22,514 nt of DNA from JADHUC01 sp964617665. Its GTDB lineage: Bacteria; Planctomycetota; Planctomycetia; Pirellulales; Pirellulaceae. This document shows positions 8,179 to 15,032 of the stretch, piece by piece. Both the position numbers and the translations under genes were made by a program. Within the stretch, counting starts at the first letter, position 1; the number at the start of each line of letters is the position of its first letter. The notes beneath the pieces are model-generated. The model did not search any database, was not told where the DNA came from, and was given only the letters and a program-made list of their open reading frames with translations. The stretch is from assembly GCA_964617665.1 (NCBI GenBank), contig CAZUAH010000204.1, positions 1 to 22,514 of the forward strand, read 5' to 3'.

Positions 8179-9366
8179 ATGATATCGACAAACGACTCCC
8201 AATATCCTCGTTCCCGCGCCCTCGATGCGGCACTTTCGTCCGAGACGCCAATCGACGCGCGCCCAGAGCGAGAACTTGGAATCGCCCCGCCTTCTGTTGA
8301 ACTGGATGGTAAACCAACGCCGCGAAGCAAGCGACCGTTGGCCGCTCGCGCCTTGGCTTTGATGGTTTGGCCATATGCATTGGGTGTTACGGGCACATGG
8401 CTTCTGCTGTGGTACGCGGGCGACCGATGGTGGTTTGCCACATTGATGCTGTTCGGGCCAAGATGGATCTATGGTCTGCCGCTCGTGCTGTTGGTCCCGC
8501 TGGCTGCCATCAGACGGCGTCGGCTCCTGTGGCTATTGGCTCCGTCCGTTGTGGTCCTGGTCGTCCCGATCATGGGATTCTGCATACCTTGGTCCAACCT
8601 CGCTCCATCCGACGGACCTACTATCCGAGTCGTTACGTGGAACGTGCGAAACGACTGCGTGGACAGCGAAAACTTGGCCACCTTGATCGAAAACGTCAAG
8701 CCGGACATCGTAGCTTTGCAGGAATGTCGGGAGGACGTGCAATTTGACTGGCCAGCCGGCTGGCACGTCCACAGGCAGGGGCGATTGGTAACCGGTTCAC
8801 GCCATCCGATTGACTCCATCGGATTCTCCCAACGTCATCACACGGGCAGCGAACGGCCCCCTGTTAATGCACTGCATTGCGCGGTCAAGACTCCGATCCA
8901 TTGCGTCGCGTTCGTAAACGTTCATCTTCTGACTCCTCGGCAAGGTCTTTCCGAAGTGCTCGATCGTCAGACAGTGATCAGCCCCTCTCGCAGTGGTACC
9001 GTGACCGATGAAATCGAATTACGGCGGAGGGAGAGCGAGGACGTGGCCAAGTGGGTTAGCGGGTTCGCAGAGAATGCCGTGATCGCAGGGGATTTCAACA
9101 TGCCGTCCGACAGTCTGATCTATCGACAGTCCTGGCCGAAGTATGTCAACGCGTTTTCCGTCGCAGGCTTCGGGTTCGGGTACACCAAGAAGACCGAGAT
9201 TCTTGGATGGCAATATCAATCGCGCATAGACCATGTGCTCGCGGGACCAGGTTGGCGGCCACACCGCTGCTGGGTCGGCCCGGATCTCGGCTCGGACCAC
9301 CTTCCGCTCATCGCTGAACTTGCCTGGGACGGGGCGCGGCGGACGGAAGCAGTTGGAGTTGAATAA
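8179..9366 (+). CDS. Membrane-anchored endonuclease/exonuclease/phosphatase (EEP) family protein
   Basis: A 395-residue protein. Three hydrophobic segments occupy about residues 58-80, 96-111 and 117-138. They are followed by a full EEP-fold domain with the metal-dependent phosphodiesterase residues in order: VTWNVRND (Asn155), IVALQECRED (Glu182), VNVHLL (His249), IAGDFNMPSDS (Asp305, Asn307), RIDHVLA (Asp351) and GSDHLPL (Asp373, His374). The fold covers DNases, phosphoinositide and sphingolipid phosphatases, so the substrate cannot be named. The membrane anchor and neighbours suggest a lipid or nucleotide-linked phosphate at the membrane rather than DNA repair. The catalytic domain lies after three membrane segments and so is likely extracytoplasmic. 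The ATG at 8179 was preferred; an in-frame GTG at 8134 would add 15 residues. Neither has a good ribosome-binding site. Confidence 0.82.
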   Translation: MISTNDSQYPRSRALDAALSSETPIDARPERELGIAPPSVELDGKPTPRSKRPLAARALALMVWPYALGVTGTWLLLWYAGDRWWFATLMLFGPRWIYGLPLVLLVPLAAIRRRRLLWLLAPSVVVLVVPIMGFCIPWSNLAPSDGPTIRVVTWNVRNDCVDSENLATLIENVKPDIVALQECREDVQFDWPAGWHVHRQGRLVTGSRHPIDSIGFSQRHHTGSERPPVNALHCAVKTPIHCVAFVNVHLLTPRQGLSEVLDRQTVISPSRSGTVTDEIELRRRESEDVAKWVSGFAENAVIAGDFNMPSDSLIYRQSWPKYVNAFSVAGFGFGYTKKTEILGWQYQSRIDHVLAGPGWRPHRCWVGPDLGSDHLPLIAELAWDGARRTEAVGVE

Positions 9367-9399
9367 CCACCGGCGTCAATGCTCTAGCATGTGTTAAGC

Positions 9400-9458
9400 A
9401 CACCGCTGTCTCGGTGGGTCTTCGGGCGCTCGTCGAATGTGATTGCGCACAGCGGTGT
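9400..9458. repeat. 10-bp inverted repeat downstream of the EEP gene
   Basis: ACACCGCTGT (9400-9409) and ACAGCGGTGT (9449-9458) are perfect reverse complements separated by 39 nt, beginning 33 nt after the stop codon and followed by TT. It could form the base of a terminator or processing structure between two convergent genes, although the loop is long for an intrinsic terminator. Confidence 0.4.
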
Positions 9459-9547
9459 TTCTCTGGCAGATTGTCGTTCCATAGCGTCGACCACGCAGCA
9501 AATGCTGATACAACGGTCAGCGGCCGAGTTCAATGCCGTCCGTGCGA

Positions 9548-9907
9548 CTAGCGATACGGCCCTGGATAGTAATGCGAGTAGTTCATGAAAACGCTCGCGG
9601 TCGGTGCGGAACGGGAGTCACTTCTCCGTCCGCGCGGTAGATGCTGCTGCAGCGAATTGATGCTCGTGCCCTGTCTTCTCAGTAGGCTTTGCTGCCGACG
9701 CATGGTGTCTCGATACTCCATCTCAGGACGTACGAAGTTGTGGTAGTTGCCCATGCCGCCAGGCATGGATTGAAAATGCCTAAGATAGATGCCAAGCGTC
9801 GGGCGATCGGGGCGATACGGGACCCTGCGTTGAGCGCTCGCCGACCGAGCCGAGCATAGAATGCTGGCTCCAACTATAACAGCAAGAATAAGGTACATGC
9901 GGTTCAT
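9548..9907 (-). CDS. Small secreted protein of unknown function
   Basis: A 119-residue protein. The start is well supported: ATG at 9907 follows GGAGG (plus-strand CCTCC, 9916-9920) with 8-nt spacing. The first 26 residues form a clear signal peptide (short basic start, a hydrophobic core, then SARSASAQ with a likely cleavage after Ala). The mature part is rich in Arg, Gln, Tyr and Pro: a stretch containing YLRHFQ and NYHNFVRPE, then a Gln/Arg-rich helix (MRRQQSLLRRQG), and a C-terminus ending NYSHYYPGPYR. I do not recognise a characterised domain. The layout resembles small secreted proteins seen in planctomycetes (inference from memory of the style, not from a search). It is likely exported to the periplasm or cell surface. 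The frame runs open further upstream, but the Shine-Dalgarno and signal peptide favour 9907. Confidence 0.7.
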   Translation of the reverse strand: MNRMYLILAVIVGASILCSARSASAQRRVPYRPDRPTLGIYLRHFQSMPGGMGNYHNFVRPEMEYRDTMRRQQSLLRRQGTSINSLQQHLPRGRRSDSRSAPTASVFMNYSHYYPGPYR

Positions 9908-9915
9908 TGACGTGG

Positions 9916-9920
9916 CCTCC
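9916..9920 (-). promoter_or_regulatory. Shine-Dalgarno of the small secreted protein gene
   Basis: Minus-strand GGAGG, 8 nt before the ATG at 9907. It selects this start over the longer open frame to 9943, which would put a non-hydrophobic stretch before the signal peptide. Confidence 0.7.
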
Positions 9921-9960
9921 ATCGAGTCGTATCGACAGAACATGCTATCGACTTTCCCGT

Positions 9961-10359
9961 ATGAGGGCTGTCGCAGGTCGGAAATGCGAACTAGACGTTG
10001 TGAACGTTACGACCCGCAATCTTTCACATCTTGGCTGTTGCTGTTTCGCATGCGGCCACGAATTGCCGGACATGGACTGCGCTTGCGACACGGTCTCTGT
10101 GACTATTCTGACCGCATCGTTTCCACGATTCGGTCAAGACGCCCTGATTTGGCCGCCCACCGAACCTGACAGAAGGGTGTTGTGGAGAAGTTGGCCCGTC
10201 AACGCCGGTGGAAAATCCTATGATTTAGTTGAGAACATCGCGACTTCCCTGCGAGTCGGTCTCTCCGTGCGTCCACGTCCCGTGGTTGGCCTGTTTCACT
10301 TGCGAAATCGTCAACACGTTGGCTGCGTTAGTACATCCCGTGATCCGCTAGTGCAATGA
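9961..10359 (+). CDS. Uncertain ORF coupled to the deacetylase by an ATGA overlap
   Basis: A possible protein of 132 residues from ATG 9961 (119 from GTG 10000; the frame is open from 9907). Two things argue for it. Its stop overlaps the deacetylase start as ATGA, which is typical of translational coupling, and the deacetylase has no ribosome-binding site of its own. Codon choice also looks like that of the neighbours. A Cys-rich stretch CCCFACGHELPDMDCACD could bind metal. Against it, no domain is recognised, no Shine-Dalgarno precedes any start, and the upstream end lies against the divergent secreted-protein gene. It may be a real small gene, a remnant, or chance. If it is not real, 9908-10355 is non-coding. 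Confidence 0.35.
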   Translation: MRAVAGRKCELDVVNVTTRNLSHLGCCCFACGHELPDMDCACDTVSVTILTASFPRFGQDALIWPPTEPDRRVLWRSWPVNAGGKSYDLVENIATSLRVGLSVRPRPVVGLFHLRNRQHVGCVSTSRDPLVQ

Positions 10360-11003
10360 TCTTCCCCATCAAGAAAGCCGCAAAACTGTTTCTTCCACGG
10401 TGGCTCTGCATCTCCAGGCTCAAGTCGCAGGCTGGTGACGCGGTACTACTGACATTCGATGACGGCCCTCATCCCGATGTGACGCCCGGTGTGTTAGATC
10501 GCCTCAGTTCCTTCGGAGCGCGCGCTGTCTTCTTCGTCGTTGGGAATCGGATTGATTTGGCGCCGAACCTGCTATCCCGAATCCTCGACGAGGGACACTG
10601 GCTTGGGAACCATACCTTTGCCCATCCGAACGATCGCCAAATGGCGTACCGCGAATACAAGGGCGACTTGACGAAGTGTCAGGAAGCGATCTTTCGTCAT
10701 ACTTCCGTACGACCACACTTCCACCGTCCTCCGATGGGGAAGCTCTCGATCGCCAGCTTGTTGGCACCGAAACGGCTCGGGCTTACGACGCTGACTTGGT
10801 CATGCTCCGCCGAGGATTGGCGGTATCAGTCTGACGCCGCGGCCGTTCGACGTGCGGAGGAGATGAGCATTGCAACCAGACCCCGCGACATACTCCTATT
10901 TCACGACGAGTGGTCGCATGTGCTAATGACTTTGGACATCCTGCTACCGGCGTTAGTATCCCGAGGTCTGAACCTGAGCCCGGATTTGGAGAGTATTGTG
11001 TAA
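10356..11003 (+). CDS. Polysaccharide deacetylase, NodB homology domain (CE4)
   Basis: A 215-residue single-domain CE4 esterase, which removes N- or O-acetyl groups from polysaccharides in a metal-dependent way. All five NodB motifs are present: TFDDGPHPD (Asp35 as base, Asp36 as metal ligand), HTFAHP (His86 and His90 as metal ligands), RPPMG (124-128), SAEDW (151-155) and LLFHDE (His183). Length is close to the minimal catalytic domain. There is no signal peptide or anchor, so it may act on precursors on the cytoplasmic side or leave by another route. ATG 10356 overlaps the stop of the uncertain upstream ORF. Together with the acyltransferase 84 nt downstream it could set the acetylation pattern of the polymer made by the left-hand cluster; that link is inferred from position. 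Confidence 0.9.
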   Translation: MIFPIKKAAKLFLPRWLCISRLKSQAGDAVLLTFDDGPHPDVTPGVLDRLSSFGARAVFFVVGNRIDLAPNLLSRILDEGHWLGNHTFAHPNDRQMAYREYKGDLTKCQEAIFRHTSVRPHFHRPPMGKLSIASLLAPKRLGLTTLTWSCSAEDWRYQSDAAAVRRAEEMSIATRPRDILLFHDEWSHVLMTLDILLPALVSRGLNLSPDLESIV

Positions 11004-11073
11004 GGCCTTAATCCACCGATTACGTTACGCGCAGATTGCGCTCAGACGTTCGCAACCGCGACATACGTGTCGA

Positions 11074-11079
11074 AAAGGA
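11074..11079 (+). promoter_or_regulatory. Shine-Dalgarno of the GNAT gene
   Basis: AAAGGA lies 8 nt before ATG 11088. It favours this start over the in-frame GTG at 11067, which would add seven residues. Confidence 0.6.
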
Positions 11080-11087
11080 AATCTCTG

Positions 11088-12206
11088 ATGGTAGACGCCC
11101 AATATTCATTTCACGCTGTCTGTTGCGGTGATCGCCACCATCTGCCGGAGCGGCAGCCCAGCGTTCAAGACCTCGTGTCTGAAGATCGCATGGAGGCCTT
11201 CAGTCGTTTCCCCGGCGCGTCTGACGACTTCCCGCTCATGTTCTATTTGATGAATCACAATCACGAGGTCTGTAGCTATTTCCGGACTATCCCGGATGTT
11301 GTGACTGTGAACGAAGAAACACGCACCTGGGCGTGGACCGGCGACAACTTCACGCATCCGGAATTTCGCCGGCGAGGATTGTCCACGCTGTTGCAGCGTC
11401 AGGGCACCCAGTACTTGCACGAGCGGTGTATTGGCAGAGGATCCGTCTATTCGACCGACGTAACGATTCACACTTTCAAGAAACTCGGCTTCTCCCTTCC
11501 GGGTTACGCGAGGAGGTTCTTAATGCTTCGCTCGTTGCGCCCGTTTATTGAAGGGAACATTCAGAATCCGGCTATGCGACGTCTATGCACGTTACTTTCC
11601 AAACCGCTCACGGGCTTAGCGATGCTAACGGCCAGTTGCTGGAATCGCCTGTTGTCAGGGGGCACTGATTGCACCGAAACTTCGTCAGTCTCTGAGCCTG
11701 CACTCGGTCAACTTCTACAGTCAATCTGCGCGCAACGTCCAGTGCACTTCAGCACGGACATACAACTGTTGAACAGCAAGATAGAAATGGCCAAGCGTAC
11801 TGGGCAGGTTTCCCTGTGGCTCGTCCATTGTGCAAGGTCCGGCAACTGCCTTGCATACATGATCGTTCGGGAGCGACTCCAGGAAGAACCCCTCGCAGAG
11901 AAATACCGGGGATTCCGGCTGATGACGCTGATGGACTTCGGATTCGATGCCAACAACAGATCAGCCGCCACCGCCGTCGTAGGTCACCTTGTGCGGCTCT
12001 TTCTCAATAGCCGGTCGGATGTGCTGGAAATCGTCTCCAGCAACGAGTTGCTGAACCGTACCGCAGCAACGCGCGGTTTCGTGCCAATTGGCCGAGGCAT
12101 GTCCTTTGGCTACTCGGTGCCTGAAGCCTGGCAGTGGCCGGATAGCTTGAATGACGTTGGGAGTTGGCCGCTGACGAGTTTCTGCGGCGATGGATACACG
12201 TTCTGA
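11088..12206 (+). CDS. GNAT-family acyltransferase
   Basis: A 372-residue protein with a GNAT (Gcn5-related acetyltransferase) core. The acetyl-CoA-binding motif A is clear in THPEFRRRGLSTLLQRQG (89-106), which has the RxxG/A pyrophosphate loop after a beta strand containing TWAWTGDNF. HTFKKLGF (128-135) fits the following motif B. The family transfers acyl groups from CoA to amines or hydroxyls. The second half (about 200-372) also has alternating strand and helix character ending in LLNRTAATRGFVPIGRGMSF, which looks like a second, degenerate GNAT-type fold; this is a guess from pattern. The substrate is unknown, but the deacetylase just upstream suggests a sugar amine or hydroxyl. It is transcribed convergently with the metallopeptidase gene. 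Confidence 0.75.
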   Translation: MVDAQYSFHAVCCGDRHHLPERQPSVQDLVSEDRMEAFSRFPGASDDFPLMFYLMNHNHEVCSYFRTIPDVVTVNEETRTWAWTGDNFTHPEFRRRGLSTLLQRQGTQYLHERCIGRGSVYSTDVTIHTFKKLGFSLPGYARRFLMLRSLRPFIEGNIQNPAMRRLCTLLSKPLTGLAMLTASCWNRLLSGGTDCTETSSVSEPALGQLLQSICAQRPVHFSTDIQLLNSKIEMAKRTGQVSLWLVHCARSGNCLAYMIVRERLQEEPLAEKYRGFRLMTLMDFGFDANNRSAATAVVGHLVRLFLNSRSDVLEIVSSNELLNRTAATRGFVPIGRGMSFGYSVPEAWQWPDSLNDVGSWPLTSFCGDGYTF

Positions 12207-12224
12207 AAAGACGCGTTTGCTTGA

Positions 12225-12247
12225 GATCATGGCTCGCGATCATGATC
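12225..12247. repeat. 7-bp inverted repeat between convergent genes
   Basis: GATCATG and CATGATC flank a 9-nt loop 18 nt after the GNAT stop. The position between convergent genes suits transcription termination, but no T-run follows on either strand. Confidence 0.3.
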
Positions 12248-12371
12248 CGGCCACGGAGACGTTTGTAGAACTGCCGTCGTAACGCCACGTGGAGAATTCG
12301 GGGCGGATGTTATGCGCCTCACTGAACGCTGTGGCTGAGCAATCTGGGGCAACCGGCCGTCCCGGCCCATC

Positions 12372-13370
12372 TCAGTTTGGTAGGCCTTGTCTGGCGAGCC
12401 GAAGGCAGCACTTCTTGTATTTCTTTCCGCTGCCGCAGGGGCAACGGCTATTCCGCCCAACGCGCCGAGCGCCAAATCTCGTCACGCCGGAAAGAAAAGC
12501 TGCCGTATCCTGCCGGATCATCTTTTCGAGCATATCGTAGACCTCCGGGTTCTTGCGTTGCAGAACGCCCGGCGCCTCGAAGAAGTACTCCAGGAGCACC
12601 GCGAAATACTCGGCCTCGTTGGTGTAAGCGTACGGACGGATGTGCGAGCGTTTTACAGGGGGATGGGCCAATTCCTGGGCCACCCACCGAATCCATGTCC
12701 GGGCGACCTCGGCAGGGACTCCTGGCGGAATACCGTCGATGGCACCGTCGGCCTGGTCGACCAGATGAGCGAATTCGTGAATCCCCACGTTCCGTTTGTC
12801 ACCCGCAATCTCGAATCCCGCCAGCAGCGATGGCTTGGCGAGAATCATGACGCCGCTCAGGTGCCCCACCCCGACCATACCCAACGTGTCGCCTCGGCCC
12901 TCCTGCCCAGTCTGATAATTCTCGTCAAAACTGTCCGGATAGATCAGTACTTCGTCCAACCGGGAGTACTCCCAGTGGTCGAAATGGAAGACGGGAATGA
13001 TCGCGCTGGCGGCGACCAGCACCCGAGTCGTCTCATCGACTTCGGTGCGGATACCGGTGATCCGTGTTTCGTCCAGGAAGATTTTGACGAGTTGACGAAA
13101 CCGTTTCTGTTGCTCCTCGTCCAAAGTGTTGAAATAGGCCACCCGCGACCGCAGCACCCCTTCCCAAACGCGCGGGAATGGTTGCGCCATCACCTGCATG
13201 CGGCGTTTGCACCTTCGCCGTATCCACCAGTGCACCAACGGCCCCAGGGTGACACCCAGCCAGCACCACGGCAGAAACCACCCCACCACCGCAAACGCGA
13301 GCACGGTCGTGACCGCGACAGCGACGGCCAAGCGTTGATTCCTTCGATTCGTTTGAGGAGTAACGAGCAT
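12372..13370 (-). CDS. MtfA-like M90 zinc metallopeptidase with membrane segment and SEC-C motif
   Basis: A 332-residue protein. Residues 14-50 are hydrophobic and likely one or two membrane-spanning helices. The body matches the MtfA (DgsA anti-repressor, peptidase M90) family: VAASAIIPVF near 119-128, a strand with VLIYPDSF, then the zinc site HEFAH (198-202) followed by LVDQADGAIDGIP, and NEAEYFAVLLEYFFEAP (251-267) with a third-ligand candidate Glu254. The C-terminus carries a SEC-C motif, GRNSRCPCGSGKKYKKCC (Cys310, 312, 321, 322), a small zinc knuckle also found in SecA. E. coli MtfA is a soluble peptidase linked to glucose regulation through Mlc; here membrane attachment and the knuckle suggest a different partner. 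ATG 13370 has no clear ribosome-binding site. No operon partner is visible: the next gene upstream is 741 nt away. Confidence 0.9.
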   Translation of the reverse strand: MLVTPQTNRRNQRLAVAVAVTTVLAFAVVGWFLPWCWLGVTLGPLVHWWIRRRCKRRMQVMAQPFPRVWEGVLRSRVAYFNTLDEEQQKRFRQLVKIFLDETRITGIRTEVDETTRVLVAASAIIPVFHFDHWEYSRLDEVLIYPDSFDENYQTGQEGRGDTLGMVGVGHLSGVMILAKPSLLAGFEIAGDKRNVGIHEFAHLVDQADGAIDGIPPGVPAEVARTWIRWVAQELAHPPVKRSHIRPYAYTNEAEYFAVLLEYFFEAPGVLQRKNPEVYDMLEKMIRQDTAAFLSGVTRFGARRVGRNSRCPCGSGKKYKKCCLRLARQGLPN

Positions 13371-13721
13371 GGCTCGCTTTCATCACCCTTTGAAGTATCC
13401 AATCAACGGAAACGGAGACAGCCACCCAAACAAGAGCACCCTATACGCGACATAGTAGAGTTCTCCTGAAGTCCGACCATTCACACCAATCTGCGCAGCA
13501 GCTTACGGCTACCCGAGCGGAAAAGCAAGAAGAATTCGTCAACAGATGCTGATACGGCAAACTAGCAATCAGCCGTGATTTTCTCAGTAGCCCAGGGGCA
13601 CAAGTGCACCGGTTGAAATGCACAGGCTGTCGTCTCCGTGCCATCAAACGACCGGTTTCTTCGACGCTAAGAGTCCGCGAACTAGCATCGGAGAAGCCCT
13701 CGTCAACTTTTGAGCAACGGA

Positions 13722-13760
13722 CGTTTCCAGCTTCGGTCGTGAACACCGACGCGCGCAAGC
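13722..13760 (+). repeat. Intergenic repeat element A, copy 1
   Basis: 39 nt matching 16803-16841 without gaps: CGTTTCC, four nucleotides that mostly differ, then 28 identical nucleotides (13733-13760, beginning TCGGTCGTGAACACCG). Weaker similarity continues to about 13800: 20 unrelated nucleotides, then GGTGGGG and CGACCT in both copies. Confidence 0.85.
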
Positions 13761-13912
13761 GGATGGTGATTAGCGACGGCGGTGGGGCGACCTAGGCAAG
13801 TTGTAAATATTGATTCTGCGATTTCGGCCAATGTGATGAAGGCGAGTCCTGCCGGCTCGGGGCACTCCGTGTCACGGCCGACAATACCCCTCCACGCCCG
13901 CCCCCTCTGCCC

Positions 13913-13936
13913 GCTTGCCGCTGAGATGGACGGGGG
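13913..13936 (+). repeat. Intergenic repeat element B, copy 1
   Basis: 24 nt identical to 16649-16672 (contains GCTTGCCGCTGAGATGGACG), with ACCCCTCC upstream of both copies. It lies downstream of the SPFH operon. Confidence 0.85.
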
Positions 13937-14111
13937 AGGTGGGGAGAAGCTTCGGGTGCGAGGGCGATTCGACTCGCTAGCCAGTCCGCCGTCGCTCCCA
14001 AACAACTGGTAGTCTTTGCGACAGGCTGGCCATCGCGGCAAATACGGCCCCGGGGCAACGTGGCACCAAGTAATCCCGCAATCGGCGCCACCATCCGTCT
14101 GATTACCTGCC

Positions 14112-15032
14112 TCAATCCAAACTGGCGGCGGTCACGATGTCGGGTCCATTGGTAGACTTGATTCCTTCGCCCAATTGGATCAACACGTTGCTGGAGGTCG
14201 GCAGGATATCGATCGTCGCCCCTGAGGCGAGCAGGTTATCTACCTCCATGACTTCGAGGACGGTATCCAGGATCTCCGGATCTTGATTTGCGATTTCGTT
14301 AAGTGCTTTGCCAACGATTCTGGGACGAGACGCAGCTGCTTCGGCCATCTTCTGTGAGACCTTGAACGCGGTTTCACTCTTGATTAAGCCCACTCGGTTT
14401 TCGCCATCCTGCTTCATGGCACTGGTGACTTGGACCAAGCGTTTCACAACCTTCTCGGTAATGTTCTGGACCATGTGCGCGTCGGTGAACTCGACCTTCC
14501 GAATATAGACGGAACCGAGCTGATAGCCCCATTTCTCTGAGAGTGGGGATACCGTTTGGCGAACCGAGCGACTGAGACTGTGCCGGTCTTCGAGCATTTT
14601 CTCCATCTCAAGATTGCTGAGCGTAGAAATCGTGGAACTGGTGACGTTTGCCTGCAGCGAACCATCGGGGTTAGCGTTGATAAACAGGTAGGAGACGGGA
14701 TCCTTGACCTGCATCTCGTACCAGATTCCAACGCCCATCGGCGTGCCTTCCTCCGAATTCACCATCTGGCTTCGCAAGTAGTGCTGTCGCAGGGCGGTAC
14801 TCACTACGTACCGTTTCCCGAAAAACGGAATCAGCAGCGCCTTGGGCCCGAAATGACTCAAAGGGAATTGCAGCCCCGATGTGTCGATCGTGCCGATGAC
14901 TTTTCCAAACAACGTGAAGACCTGCGATTCGCATTCTCGAACACAGGTGTACAAGCCAAAGAATCGGGCCATCGCCAACAAGATGGGGATGACGACCAAG
15001 CCAGGAACGAATCCATATACAATGTCCATCAT
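14112..15032 (-). CDS. SPFH/Band-7 (prohibitin/HflC-like) membrane protein
   Basis: A 306-residue protein with one N-terminal hydrophobic helix (about 5-24), then an SPFH/Band-7 domain: CVRECESQVFTLFGKVIGTI (30-49) as the first strands, a GLQFPLSHF segment, VGIWYEMQVKDPVSYLFINA, and an alpha-helical, Ala/Glu-rich tail (KSETAFKVSQKMAEAAASRP) typical of stomatin-type oligomers. SPFH proteins build large rings that organise membrane microdomains and often regulate proteases such as FtsH. It is the second gene of a two-gene operon: its ATG at 15032 overlaps the stop of the first as ATGA, and GGGAGGG (plus-strand 15038-15044) sits 5-6 nt before the start. The overlap suggests the two products are made in matched amounts, as for HflK and HflC, though I do not assign those names. 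Confidence 0.87.
   Translation of the reverse strand: MMDIVYGFVPGLVVIPILLAMARFFGLYTCVRECESQVFTLFGKVIGTIDTSGLQFPLSHFGPKALLIPFFGKRYVVSTALRQHYLRSQMVNSEEGTPMGVGIWYEMQVKDPVSYLFINANPDGSLQANVTSSTISTLSNLEMEKMLEDRHSLSRSVRQTVSPLSEKWGYQLGSVYIRKVEFTDAHMVQNITEKVVKRLVQVTSAMKQDGENRVGLIKSETAFKVSQKMAEAAASRPRIVGKALNEIANQDPEILDTVLEVMEVDNLLASGATIDILPTSSNVLIQLGEGIKSTNGPDIVTAASLD

Larger units (their letters stand above)
13371..14111. other. Intergenic region with repeat elements, no supported gene
   Basis: About 740 nt between the metallopeptidase and the end of the SPFH operon. The short open frames here are Arg/Ser/Pro-rich and carry no domain or ribosome-binding site. It contains one copy each of elements A and B, which recur upstream of the SPFH operon. 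The promoter of the metallopeptidase should lie at its left end. Confidence 0.6.

Noticed and set aside
12387..13469. A 360-residue plus-strand open frame opposite the metallopeptidase
   Set aside because: It is the antisense shadow of a gene with a clear HEFAH site and SEC-C motif; its own translation has no domain and no ribosome-binding site.
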